From the NCBI GenBank assembly GCA_963277665.1, contig OY728123.1, positions 629,980,915 through 630,044,914 of the forward strand: a stretch of 64,000 bases of DNA, written 5' to 3'. This document shows, piece after piece, positions 49,440-61,346 of this stretch. The notes under the pieces were generated by a model. That model saw only the letters and a list, made by a program, of their open reading frames with translations. It did no database searches and had not been told where the DNA came from. The first letter of the stretch is position 1. Each line of letters begins with the position of its first letter. The stretch is from Viscum album (lineage: Eukaryota; Streptophyta; Magnoliopsida; Santalales; Viscaceae). Position numbers and translations under genes: made by a program.

Positions 49440-52167
49440 CTTCCACACACCTCCATATAATGGATATGAACATACTGTCTTTGGGGATGACAAACTACTG
49501 CCTCATGAAATGAGGATTGTTCAAATATCTCCAACCACCTCTCATGGTGGCCATTATGATGGAACTGTATTTATATATGATATATATTATGTTTATGTTT
49601 TATCTATTCTTATTTGTTTTTTATTTACAAACATGCGTTTTATGCTTTCCAATACGTGAAAACATGATAATTACATTTGAGGAAGTGCGGACTACCATCC
49701 CCTCAAGGTGATATGATTCGTTCACTTTATACATGGAATGTATAAAGTATGGAATTGTGAAATTATGTATCATATATATCATATTAAATTATACTATTAT
49801 TATAGTATACCTATGTATCATTCATTTTCTATTCCTTTTAAATATGGAAAAAATGAAAGTAGCATTCATGCGTACGTACGACTTAACATCTCCATGAACA
49901 GTGGATTTCATTCCTTACCTCCAAATGTTATGTAATATTATAAATAAATATATATTATGGATACATATTATATATATAATATATTAATCATGAATATTAT
50001 TTTAGTGATAATATAATTTTTACCACAAGGGCAATTTATAATTATAACAAGTTCATTTTTTACTCAAGTTCCGAATATCGAAAAAATGTCCGACATGAAA
50101 CCAAATAAATAACTAATTTTTATAGAAAGGTAATAATTGATATAAAAAGAATGATAATTTTGGAAAAATTTCTTAATAAAAAAGAAACTAACTTATGTAT
50201 ATAATTCTGGAAGAACACGGAACATATAAGACAAGTTGGACTTGAGGTAAGGTGTTTCATATATCACTTTAATTCTGTGAGATTTCCATTGTTCGCCACT
50301 TATTTAGGTCATGTGGTGTATTGTGTACTGAATTTTGATATATATTACCAAGATTATATTTATATTCATGCTATTTTGTGATTCATTTGGTGGTTATTCA
50401 CTTTTTGTCATACGACATGATTGATTACAACGGTGTAAGGGGTTTTGAACTCACTTTTTTATTCCTGTGAGATTCATTCTATATTTGCCAAAATTCCTTT
50501 TGTGTGGTCTATGTACTGCACATGATTGTATTAATTGTGTAATATAATTAAATTTATGGGTATTTACATCTTCTTTGTATAATCGGTCTTTCATGGGGTG
50601 TATGTTTCGTACGTTATGAAATCGTTAAGTAAACCTTTCACCTTTATCTTTTAGTCAATGATTGGGTTTTGTTATGTCTTTTAATTTACATCTTATTATG
50701 TTGGGATATGTTCTTATATAACCTTATTTATGAAAAATTTATGTCCATGTGATGAGATACCCTTTTTTCTCCCATCAACTCATTTTCTGAAATTTAATGT
50801 AACGCTGTTAGGCTGTCGAATTTTTATAAGGGAACTTATTTACCCAATTTCAATTCTTTGAGTTAAACTTATAGTTCTTCATTATGTCATGCTATGAATT
50901 TTCATGAATGAACTATGATTTTTTTACAATTAATATAAAATTATATTTGGTGTATTCTTATTCACGACACATAATTATTTCATCAATTTTTCCTTAATCA
51001 AAGGATATGATCTTTGCAAGGGACTTTGTCTCAAATAACATTCCATTCAGACTTATTTATTTTTATACACAAATTCACTTTTTTATTGTGTATATACTTC
51101 CATTTTACATATTATATCCTTAATCACTCTATTTTCATGATATTATAAGATTCAATAATGTTATTCCTTAATTCTTTGTATTAAAGTGTCTCTCATTTGG
51201 TTAGGAACTCCTTAACTAAAGTATTATTTTAAATATTTATTATTCTAAATCATTCGCATTAATATCCACGGTTTAATTTTTTTAAGTATTTATTTATATG
51301 GATATAAATGTTTGAAATTAAAAATATTTTTTTTGTATTAATGTGGTTAAGGAAACTTTGATTCAAAAATCTCTTTATTAATTGTTTTAAATGGGTTTGA
51401 AAATGTTTTAATAAACCATTGATTATGTAAATATATTGAAATGGGATATTGAGATTGCAATGTGGACATTTTATCTTTATTTTTTTGCTTGTTTTATATG
51501 TTATGAATATGTTATGGTTGTTATGCATTGTTTATATATACTGGTGGTTCCGTGATAAACCAAGGGCTGAGATAGCTCTCTAATGAATTGGGTAACATGA
51601 TAGAGGTAAATGTTAATCTTTATCCAAAGTGATATAGGGTATATAATGTGATGGGTATTCCAACGTAACTCCCTATGTAGCGATGATAGCTACAATGTAA
51701 TTATGATATAGATGCCATAAGTAACATTTATGATTTATTATTTCTGTGTGGTATTCATAAATCATATGATTTCATAATAAATGTTATGATTGAAATGTAT
51801 AGTTTGATTGATTTGAATTTATTTATGGACTAATATTTTCCTTCCTAATTTTATAACCCTTACAGAGATTTTTATGCTCATCCCATGTTTTTTTCAAATG
51901 TTTTCCACGAGACAGAAATATGAATAGGGTTATGTATGGGATCAAGGAAAAGTCATGATGTCTAAAACATGGAACGAGACATGTTTCTTTTTAAGAGTTT
52001 TTATTTTATGAAAAATGGAAACTTAGTAATAGTTTCTACATGTAATCTTCAAGTTGTTATTTAATAGTTATTTCCAAATTCTCTAAAACTCTAAACCTGA
52101 AAATATCCTCAATGCGAACTCTTCTCATAATTCAATATTATGTAATGTTTAAGTCAGAGTCCTTATA
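49440..52167 (+). repeat. E2 5' LTR, second part (U5-type leader)
   Basis: This resumes the E2 LTR after the Athila insertion and is collinear with 56200-56970 (for example TCTCATGGTGGCCATTATGA at 49542 and 56306, and ATTTGAGGAAGTGCGGA at 49676 and 56433). From about 50215 on, the 3' LTR partner is missing because E3 interrupts it. There the evidence is similarity to the E3 LTR: GCTGTTAGGCTGTCGA (50807) with GCTGTTGGGCTGCCGA (58007), and CTCTCTAATGAATTGGGTA (51576) with CTCCCTCTAATGCATTGGGT (59095). The LTR ends with TTATA, probably from TTACA. Confidence 0.65.
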
Positions 52168-52168
52168 G

Positions 52169-52186
52169 TTGGGATCAAAGGTCGGT
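52169..52186 (+). promoter_or_regulatory. E2 primer-binding site
   Basis: TTGGGATCAAAGGTCGG is a mutated form of the TTGGTATCAGAGCC-type site (initiator tRNA-Met). It is in the same position relative to the leader as in E3 at 59720. Confidence 0.6.
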
Positions 52187-52302
52187 TTAGAAGATTTTAG
52201 GGATTATGAGTTTTCATTAAACCCATGGTTTGTCCCTATGTCTATTATTTATGTTAAATACCTATTTTATAACATTTTAAGATCAAGGAAAGTCGATTAA
52301 AA

Positions 52303-52734
52303 ATGTAAGGAGGAGGATATCAAACAACAATACTCTCTCTTCCTGATGACATGCTTGCAACAATTGTTGCAAAGTCATGTTCAGATGATTGTGAATCATT
52401 TTTTAACATACTACTCACTTGCAAGTTTTTTTTTGAGATATCAAACACCTCAACTATACCAGAATATCATCGTAGATCCTGGGTTATATTTAATCAAATC
52501 ATATTTTCAATATATTCTCATATATTCAAGAAAGTTAAATATTTTCATGATATTTTCAAATATTTTACCTTATCTTAAGATTTTGAAGCATATTATGATT
52601 TTGAAAAAGGTGCTGAAGAAGGAGACCCTTGCACAACCTATTTATATTGTATTTTACAATATAGTCTCTCAACACATACTTATGGAATATTAAAAGGACC
52701 ATTGATTGAAATATTCAACTTAAATTTGGTCTGA
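52303..52734 (+). pseudogene. F-box protein pseudogene (with Sel1-like tail) inside E2
   Basis: One frame runs from an ATG at 52303 to a TGA at 52732 (about 143 codons) with only two internal stops (codon 2, and 52576). Residues 7-30 read QTTILSLPDDMLATIVAKSC, the entry of a plant F-box domain, followed by FFNILLTCKFFFEISN, its usual end. After a poorly conserved middle, FEAYYDFEKGAEEGDP and a YLYCIL segment near 52582-52650 match the Sel1-like repeat that follows the F-box in one plant F-box family (At2g35280-like). F-box proteins are substrate adaptors of SCF ubiquitin ligases. The ATG is about 130 bases after the E2 primer site, where gag would begin. The TAA codons are probably former CAA. 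Confidence 0.75.
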
Positions 52735-54390
52735 CTGTTTTACAAAAACCATGATTTATCAGATGTTTTGAAATTATATGTCATACATGATTATTTTATG
52801 AAACTAATTTTCAGTGAACACCCATATAACCCATGTTGTACAAGGTGCATTTGGATAGAGGAAGAAAATGATTTTTAAGGATCTCTAATGAATTGTTTCA
52901 ATTCATGGACCTTCTACATTCTTGAACAAGATGATGATGAAACCATATAGACACTATGATAAAGATATGATGTTCATTATTTTGGGAATAATTTTATTTT
53001 ATTACATAGTGGTGAAAAAATGATAGTATATAAGATGTTGAGGTCTTAATGTATTAGGATGAAAATTAAAGGTATAATAAAACCTTTGAGGTTAAAACAT
53101 GTTAGGGTTATTTTTGAGTTATATGAAATATTCAACACACAGACCATGTGACAACCCGTCGCATCAGACAAATCAGTTGGAATCAAAAACACAACCAAAG
53201 TGTGATTGAGATTTATCTCCTACTATTAGCCTATGTGAAGTCCCTGGTAAGTATAACTTATTATTTTTAGTTAAATGATTTTATGCATCATGAATAATTT
53301 GATTTTGGGGACTTAAGTTTTTTCAAATGGATATCCTTAGTATAGGAAACTTTTTTGGTGATTCGGAGATAAAGGATTTTTTAGAAGATGTTTTCTCTTT
53401 TGGATCATTATATGCTTTAGGGAAGTAGAATACTATGAGATCTCATTTGTGGAGTAATAGTTGAAATTTTATTTTAAAAAAATCTCTATTTTTATTGTGG
53501 ACATATGGATATTTGGGTTATTTATGGAAATGATTAACCTATCATAGAAGATATGCGATTAAGTTAATTACACTTCAGTATGAGACACTAAGATTACTGG
53601 ATTTCATTTGGAGGTAAATGATAAGATTTATCATGTATGACAATGTGATCAAATTATTCAGAGTTCTGGGTTTCAATCTTCGTTTGGGTTAATTTGAAGA
53701 ATTTTAAGGACAATTCTATATTTAATTGTCTTTGTTGAACTTTGGGTACTGTTCGTTGAATTTTGGAGATTAAGATCAGTATTTATTTTTATAAAGGATT
53801 ATCATTTTTGGGGATTATCTGATCTCGTACTAACCATTTTGGTTTTGGTTGATGTCTAAAGATAGAGGAAATATATAGTTCATATTTTGTGGATTATGAG
53901 ATACACTATAAGTTTATTATAGTGCTTTAAATGGGACTAATTCAATTTTAATACTTATCGTTTCAAGAATATATGGGTTTGTGGTAGAAATTTAGTAATG
54001 TATGAAAGTCTACGTGATATGTAAGTATGTTTCCTTATGTTTTTAGTTAAGCTCTGAAATAAATTTCTCTACTCTTTGAAAAGTAACTTAAAATAATGTT
54101 GTACGTTAACTTTTCCTATTCGGGAATCAATGATTGTTTAACCCATCACAATATTGTGAATTTTTGGTGGTTAACTTTCTCCTAATCATGTATTATATCA
54201 ATCTCTATCAAAATTTGATGGATTGTTTTCTCCTCCATATTTATGTTTTCATGGAATCCTAGTATTTTTTATCTCGGGTTCTCTTTTTTACTTCTCTTAC
54301 TTTTTTTAATATGATATTTTTGTTGACTCTTTTAAAAAAATGTGGGACATTCGATGTTGTTTTTGAGCCTAATTTTAAAATTGTGAGGAT
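52735..54390 (+). other. E2 internal region without recognisable gag-pol
   Basis: 1.65 kb between the F-box pseudogene and the polypurine end. No protease, RT, RNase H or integrase block is readable on either strand, although the same domains in E1, which is more decayed, are easy to find. A possible continuation of the F-box protein (NPCCTRCIWIEEEND, near 52830-52875) could be its cysteine-containing C-terminal part. The rest looks non-coding. A GTAAGT donor-like site occurs near 53249. Confidence 0.5.
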
Positions 54391-54414
54391 ACAATTTCCA
54401 AAAGTGGGGAAGGA
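54379..54414 (+). promoter_or_regulatory. E2 polypurine tract and 3' LTR junction
   Basis: AAATTGTGAGGATACAATTT, then CCAAAAGTGGGGAAGGA, runs directly into TGTAACATCCTAGG. This matches the typical plant Ty3/gypsy end, where a GAGGACAAAATTT-type stretch precedes the purine tract. Confidence 0.8.
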
Positions 54415-56985
54415 TGTAACATCCTAGGTAAATAAATAATATGAATTTTTCATTGTTATTAAAATTGGTGAATTTATTTTTAATTGTACATTAAAGGGAA
54501 TGATATGATCGATGGAATACCTGATACACAACAATGAGTTTCTTTGAAATCTTACATTGCACACAACGTTGAGTTATAACGAAAAATAATATAATAATAT
54601 AATTATTTTAAATGGAAGTTAAACCCTAGCTTTTGTAATGGTAGGAATAAACAGAACTAATTAAAAAATGATTATAAATGATTATTAAATTTTTTTACAT
54701 TTGTCAAATATTTTTAGAGGCTTAAAAAAACAAATAATCTGATTTTAAGCATAACTATCCTAATACTATTTAAAAGTTCATTTTATTGTCTTTTGATGGA
54801 GAACCATTTTTAAATCTAGTTTTTGTCACTTTTATATGTTCTATTTGACAAAATCATGTTATTATTTATAATAGGGACATAAAAATTTAATTTTGATGAA
54901 AATTGTTATTTTTATGATAATGTTCATTATTTTATGAATAGTGAAAAATACTATATTTTAATTCAAAACAGCCTTTTAATATAATTTATTTATATGGTAA
55001 GATTATATTTTTAATTTGTTTTAATGTTTTATTAGATTATTTTTTTACAATTTAATCCAATTTTGGTCATTAAAAGTAATTTCACATTGAAATTTTACAT
55101 AGAAAAATGTCAATCTTTTGATTGTTATTATTTCTTAAAAACACTCCTTTTGTTTTGAAAGAGGGAATCAATTTTAAATTAATTTATAAAACCTTTTTTT
55201 TATGAATTTTAAAAAATGGATTAAATATTTGGAATCATGAGTACCAAATTGTGTAAATTGGTAACTTTTAATTTTAGAAATTATGAATATTTACTTCAGT
55301 AAATATTTTATTTACCATGGTTAATGGGAAAATCTGGTAAATAAGGGTAAAAAATATTATTATAAGAATATTTAAATTACCCTTACATGTGTCCTAATCC
55401 TATTGGTTGATACATTTCTGATAATTTGCATACCTTGGTTGATTTTGGGACCCCATGGAGGAACTTAAGAGTGCTAATGACACTTTATATTAATTAATTT
55501 AATGTAAAGACAAAAATGACATAAACATATACCTTTTAGTAAATAAATTTTTACATAGGGTTATATAAGTTATCTGTTTGACTATAGATATTCTTTTGAA
55601 ATATAATAAGATTTAATACATAATGGTATTTGTTTTATTATTTTTGGACATAAAATAAATAAAATTATTTTTTACACAATAATGATGTAGTGTTTACCTC
55701 ATTAATGAATGATTTAAATAAATAAGATTATTAAAATTAAAATAATATCCAAAACCTATCTAATTATTATTATATGATTTTATTTAGAACATGAGTTATC
55801 TTATCTTCATATTTAATGAGTTTTAAATCTTTAGAAACCAAAAATAATTTTATAATAAAATATTATTTTCAAACTTTCTAAAAGATCCCTCCCCTCCCTT
55901 ATAAAAAGCAATCACCTATAACCCATTACTCACAACTCTCAAGACCCATGTATCCTCCAGCCTCAAACCAATTAATCTACCTATGTCCCTCTCTTCCACC
56001 TAGTAGCCTTAGGTTTGGAAGATGGCACCTCAAGAAAATTCTTTTGTTTCAAACCAAATCGAGTTACCCGACTTAATGGTAACATCTTCTCTTATGTTAT
56101 TTTCTATTATTTTACTTCTCCACCCACCAAGACTCTCTTTATTCCATTATTTTATAACGAAACACATATCCTAAATATACTAGGTTGTTATTATGAGAAT
56201 TATTCTAACACACCTCCATCTAATGGATACGAACATACAGTTTATGTGGACGTTGAAATACTGGCTCATGAAACAATGACTATTCAAATATCTTCAACTG
56301 CCTCTCATGGTGGCCATTATGATGACACTATAATTATATATGATATATATTATGTTTATGTTTTATCTATCATTTTTTTATTTACAAACAATACTTTATG
56401 ATTTCCAAAAATGTGTAAACACGATAATTTCATTTGAGGAAGTGCGGAATACCGCCCCTCAAGGTGATATGAATCATTCATGACATAAATGGAATATATA
56501 AAGGATGGAGTTATGAAATTATGTAACATATATATCATATGAAATTATACTATAAGACAAATATATCTATGTATCATTCTGTTTACATTCCTTTTAATAA
56601 TGAATAAAAAGAAAGTAGCATTCATGTGTACGTACGACTTACCGTCTCCATGAAAGGTGCATTTCATTCCTTTCCTCCAAATGTTTTGAAATATTATTAA
56701 TACATATATATACTGGATACATATGATATATATGATATTTAAATCCTGAATATGATCCCGTTGAAAATATACTTTTGACCACATGGACTATTTATAATTA
56801 TAACAAGTTCATTTTTGACTCAAGTTCCGAACATCGACAAAATGTCTCACATTCACTCAAATAATTTACTATTTTTTATAGAAAAGGTAATAAGTGATAT
56901 AAAAGGTATAATAAATTTTAAAAATTTTCATAATAAAATATAATTTAAGTAAAGTTTATTATTTAAGAAGAACAAATAACTTACA
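54415..56985 (+). repeat. E2 3' LTR, truncated by E3
   Basis: The copy is continuous where the 5' LTR is split, so it shows the original order of U3, TATA box (55900-55906) and leader. The 128-codon open frame at 56015-56401 lies inside it and looks like chance, because the other LTR copy does not keep it. The LTR breaks off at about 56985, where E3 starts. The missing part (equivalent to 50215-52167) should lie beyond the end of the window. Confidence 0.8.
55900..55906 (+). promoter_or_regulatory. E2 3' LTR TATA box
   Basis: Same conserved context as 38122 (CCCTTATAAAAAGC). This copy could still drive read-through transcription into E3, but nothing in the sequence shows activity. Confidence 0.5.
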
Positions 56986-57673
56986 TGTAACACACCAAGT
57001 TTTTCTAAAAATAAATAAAAATGCATGGAACTTTGTTTTAAGTATATATTTACAACTATCATTTTAACATAATTTTTCCACGTCTATGTTTTGAATTTCA
57101 TGAAACTTTCATCTAAAATTGTGTTCATTATGTTATTCAGAGTCTATCCAAACAAACTTTTTTTAAGTGAATTGTAACACACCCTTATGAATAGTAATAT
57201 GAATATTAATATGACCATAATGAATAGTAAATTTTATTAAGGCTTTAAGATAATAAAATCAAGGTTAATTTTTTATTGTGATATATAAGTAGTTACAGAA
57301 TTAGAATTGTAAATTTTTGAATTAAGTATGCTTCTATTTAAAAATTAAATTAATAATATTAAAAAAATCATTTTGAAAAAATTAATTTTATTTTTGAAAT
57401 CTAAACATCAATAAATGGTTAGGGTGAATTTTGGGAATTTTTCTGAAACAATTGATTTTTCGGTGAATAGTAAATAATACAGGTTTTAGTTTCGGTGTGT
57501 TAATGACTTCATTAATGATATAATAATGATGTCATAAATCTGGTCAACTTTTTTATAGTTAAATAAGATGTAAGGTGTCACAAGTGGATTATACCATGGG
57601 CAAGGCCATGGTTTTGCAAATACCACTCATGAGGTGTCCCGTGAAAATTATTAAAATAATCCTCCACTTTTCC

Positions 57674-57680
57674 TATAAAT
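57674..57680 (+). promoter_or_regulatory. E3 TATA box
   Basis: TTTTCCTATAAATACCAACTC is a good plant TATA context in a pyrimidine-rich stretch, about 690 bases into the LTR. Confidence 0.65.
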
Positions 57681-57816
57681 ACCAACTCTTCCCTTCATTA
57701 AATTCATTCCCAATTCCCCCTAAACAATGATCTGGCCTCCATACCTTCATTTTAGTATTACCAAGGTTTCATCAAGCCCCAAAGGTCCCAACCTTCATTT
57801 TCTAAGTGTTACTCTA

Positions 57817-57826
57817 CAAGGTAAGA
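57817..57826 (+). promoter_or_regulatory. Putative 5' splice site in the E3 LTR leader
   Basis: CAAG|GTAAGA (cut before 57821) fits the plant donor consensus. It lies 147 bases after the TATA box. Donor-like GT sites lie 178 and 179 bases after the TATA box in the two E2 LTR copies (38300 and 56079, contexts AAAG|GTAACG and AATG|GTAACA). Partner acceptor candidate: 59864-59865. Confidence 0.4.
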
Positions 57827-59719
57827 AAATTCTCAATTTTATTCTTTTTCCATTCATGTTCACTTTTATGTGGTATATCTTTGAATTTTCTATTCCATTT
57901 CCTTATTTACTTACTATTATAGATCTATTATGTTTTATGATTAATTTCTGGATGGGTGACCCTTGTCCCCTCTCTTCTTAATGTTTTCTTAAACCCTGTT
58001 GCATAGCTGTTGGGCTGCCGATTTTTTGTAAGAGATTTCTCACTTATTCTTTTATTTTGAGTTCCTTACTTATTATTTATTCATATATCCTTACCCAAGA
58101 GGCATGAAATCTCCTTAAACCTTGTATATTATAGATGTTATCATGTTTATGGAAAATTACTCATCATTATTCTTCTCCTCTACCACTTATTTATGGAATA
58201 AAATCATTGTCCGTTATTTGTCGAATTACCGACATCGTGGACGATGTGATTTAAATTTCCATTAATTATTTGAAGTCTGGTCATGAAACCATTTATATTG
58301 TTGAACCAGGTTATAATATATGTGTTATGACTCACCCATGGTTCTTAAATTCTTTTGTACTCATGGTTCTAATTTATTAGACAAAATGAGTTTATTATTA
58401 TCAAAGAAGCACTAAAATGATCTAAAGGAACATCATTAATGTTTTAACATATGAATCATCCTCATATAAAACATCAAAATGATAAATGGTATAAATTATG
58501 GTACTGGAAATATTTAAATATCTTTCTATTCCAATTATGGAATTTCACTTCCAATCGATAAGAACATCCACCATGAACCAATCCTTGAAATCATGTTAAG
58601 AACTCACCCAAAAACAGTGCAAGGAGAAATATATTAACAATTAAAGGTTCAAATGATGTTATGAAATGATAGTATAAGATGGTTTAAACGTGAACATGTT
58701 TCTTTAAAATACTAATAACAATCTTTTAACTATTATAAAGGAAGTTTAAAAAGTTTTATGTAAGGCAAAACTGAGGAAAGGAAATTCTTAACTCGAATTC
58801 CATTCTTTGGGTTAGCCTTATACTTCATTATTTATGTGATATTTAAATTGTTTGTGTGATGGGTTCTGTTTATATTATATTTTATTATGTGTATTTACAA
58901 TATATATAGATACTCCATCCACTATATTAAGTCTCTCTTCACTTTTATGATATTTATAGGGGGATTTTCATTAAAATCCTCTTTTTAAATTCGGTTTTAT
59001 GAAATTACAAAGAATTTTTTTTGGAATTATTCATGTAGTATGATTATGTTATGGTTCATGGGAATTATATATGATGAAGGGTGGGTCCTATATCTCCCTC
59101 TAATGCATTGGGTATGTTGATGTTGGAGGTCGGTCGTATGGTTACTCCAAGTGTATCTTCGATGGTGACACAAAGTAAGGTAGCCGTGAGGGTTACATAT
59201 TATAAGGTAGACAAGAATTGTTACAAGATTATATAAGTAATTACCCAAGATAATTGAATGATTATATTTATGTTCTCATGTTTTTTGTGGATCCTATGTA
59301 ATCTCATGTTCATGAATTAAGTATATATGGGTGACAAGCGTGTCTGTTGAAAATGTTTTCATACATTATGAGTATTCATGGCCAATGTGCTCTTTCCTTT
59401 TTTTCGTACCTTACTAATTTTTTTTCTCATCCCATGTTTTTAAATGATATTCACAGGTTAATGTATGTGTATGAAAATGAAGGAATCCATGATAAATGAT
59501 GAATAATTGTCAAGGATTCTTGTTTTATGTTTTAATGTTTTATATTTTAAAAAAATGGAAACTTTATTTATGGTATCCACTATGTAATAATGTGTAATGT
59601 TATGAATAGATTGTCCCAATTCTCTAAAGCTCCAAACATGAAAAGATATTTAATGTAAAAGGAAGTTTATTCTTGAATAAATTCAATATTATGTATGTAA
59701 TAAGGTCAAGTCTTTACAG

Positions 59720-59736
59720 TTGGTATTAGATGATGG
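59720..59736 (+). promoter_or_regulatory. E3 primer-binding site
   Basis: TTGGTATTAGATGATGG differs from the initiator-tRNA-Met-type TTGGTATCAGAGC by few changes, two of them of the C-to-T or G-to-A kind. It starts one base after the LTR end. Confidence 0.75.
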
Positions 59737-59850
59737 TTTAGATAAATTTAGGGTTTAGGGTGATGTTAATAGAATACCCAAAATGATTTTCACTCAATGT
59801 TTAATCTGAAATGTTATAGAATTTAAAAATTACCATGTTGATTCATCTAA

Positions 59851-59869
59851 GACATGTTTTTTCAGAATG
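59851..59869 (+). promoter_or_regulatory. Putative 3' splice site just before the E3 gag start
   Basis: A pyrimidine run ending in TGTTTTTTCAG (AG at 59864-59865) is followed after one base by the ATG at 59867, which opens the gag frame (MVVCIINQDAEEE). A transcript spliced from 57821 to 59865 would lose U5 and the primer site and place gag near the RNA 5' end. Confidence 0.4.
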
Positions 59870-60977
59870 GTTGTTTGCATAATAAACCAAGATGCTGAAG
59901 AGGAGAGGCACCGACATAATGACATCCTTCCAGAACTACAACCCAGAAGGTAGGGATTGGAACTGACCAGTTTGTGACAGTAATGTCTTAGATAACACAT
60001 GTAATAAATGGTGGTGGAATCTATGCAAGAGAACCAATAGAGGTACCACAATAGAACATGACAGTAGTGGAAATGTTTATGAGATAACATCCTCCTGCAT
60101 TCAATGGATCTTCTGACCCAGTAGCAGCTGAAGGATGGATCAAATCCCTTGAAAAGATATTTGATGTTATGGGATGTTCATAAAATAAAAAGGTATGTAT
60201 TTACATTTATCGTTTGAAGGGGAAGCTGATCAGGGGTGGTCAATGGTAAGGATTATCAGGTGTAGAGAATATTTTGATTCCTTACAGTTGGATGAATTTA
60301 AAAGTCTTTTCCATGAAAAATATTTTCCTATGGTGGTGTGACTTCAAATGGAGAAGCAATTAATTGAATTTAAATAGAAGGAGGAAGACTTAGTGGTAGT
60401 GTATGAATGGAACTTTACCCGAATGGCGAGCTATGCTCCAAATATTATTCTGAATCTTGATATAAACATCAACTACTTTTACTCAGGACTGAAGCCAATG
60501 TATCAAAGGGCACTGGCCTCCCATGAATTCAAAAGTTATGAGAAACATGTCCTATGTGCTGAGAGGGTAGAGATGGAGTTTTCTGATGATCATGTGAATT
60601 TTGGAAACAAAGATAATAAGAGGTCCAATTGGCAAGAAATGGGTAATAATCAACCAAAGGAATCTTATGGTAAAGAAATTACAATATCTAGTTTATGAAA
60701 AATGTGGAAAGAAACACCCTGGGTAATGTCTTGGAAAACTGGGAAGTGTTTTAAATGTGGTAAGTTTGGACATATGGCACGAGATTGTAATGAAAATGAT
60801 CCAGAGACTAATCCTGATAAGCAGGTTGTAATGTGTTTTAAATGTGGTGGAATTGGACATTATGCAAATGCCTACCCAAAGAGAGATCCAAATGATGAAA
60901 AAAAATCCAGACTACAAGCAGAAAGGTGTAGTGAGATCCTTTGCGACTATGTCAGCAGATGTCAGGACATCCAATGA
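59867..60977 (+). pseudogene. E3 gag pseudogene with two zinc knuckles
   Basis: The start is likely at 59867 (MVVCIINQDAEEERHRHND). The capsid core begins near 60084 with PPAFNGSSDPVAAEGWIKSL and continues EKIFDVMGCS. Later the frame 60393-60977 is open except for one TGA (60696): EWNFTRMASYAPNIILNLDI, then YSGLKPMYQRALASHEF. Two knuckles follow: CFKCGKFGHMARDC (60748-60789, complete C-C-H-C) and CFKCGGIGHYANAY (60835-60876, last cysteine now Y). Stops and frame changes between 59950 and 60390 break the N-terminal half. Confidence 0.85.
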
Positions 60978-60984
60978 AGATGTA

Positions 60985-61346
60985 TAAAGTACATTGTTTA
61001 TTCACTCATATTTTGATAGCGCATTTTTTGATATGGGGTCTACACATTCCTTCATCTCTGAGAAATTTTCTGGTAAATCGGAAATATCACCTCAACAAAT
61101 GAGACCCAAACTTGTTGTCAAAACAAAAAGGGAAATGTTATAGAAAAGAGGAATTGTAAGTATCTTTCTATTGTGGTATATGGAAAGAAATTACCTGAAA
61201 ACCGTGTTGTTTTACCCTTAGTTGAGTTTGATGTTATTCTGAGGATGGACTGGATTTCTGATTACCATGCTAAGATTAAATGTAGATCTATAGAAGTTGT
61301 TTTTCAGAAAGAGTTTTAGTTTGTATACAAGAATGAACCCATACAA
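60985..61346 (+). pseudogene. E3 protease pseudogene
   Basis: After gag, SAFFDMGSTHSFISEKFSGK (near 61019-61077) is the active-site loop of a Ty3/gypsy protease, with the catalytic aspartate present but the D-[ST]-G motif read as D-M-G. After a frame change, LVEFDVILRMDWISDYHAKI (about 61220-61280) is the conserved end of the domain. A stop before the RT linker and the frame change inactivate it. Confidence 0.8.

Larger units (their letters stand above)
36640..56985 (+). mobile_element. E2: LTR retrotransposon with F-box pseudogene, split by two younger insertions
   Basis: The 5' LTR starts at 36640 (TATAACATCCTAGG; the TG has become TA) and the 3' LTR at 54415 (TGTAACATCCTAGG), preceded by a polypurine tract. 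The two LTRs align collinearly from 36640-38431 with 54415-56205 and from 49440-50200 with 56200-56970. The gap in the first is exactly the Athila-like insertion. The 5' LTR ends at about 52167, followed by an initiator-Met-like primer site. The internal part is only about 2.25 kb, with an F-box pseudogene and no recognisable gag or pol. E2 therefore looks non-autonomous. Confidence 0.75.
56986..59718 (+). repeat. E3 5' LTR (2733 bp)
   Basis: Starts TGTAACACACCAAG and ends TCTTTACA directly before the primer site, that is TG...CA ends. The TATA box is at 57674. The part after the TATA box is about 2 kb long and contains blocks shared with the E1 and E2 LTRs (listed there). A partial internal repeat of the LTR start (TTGTAACACACCCTT) lies near 57174. 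No coding sequence is seen; the 84-codon frame at 57727-57981 is probably chance. Confidence 0.75.

Noticed and set aside
56015..56401. 128-codon plus-strand open frame
   Set aside because: It lies inside the E2 3' LTR leader. The matching 5' LTR copy does not keep the frame, and the translation has no recognisable domain.
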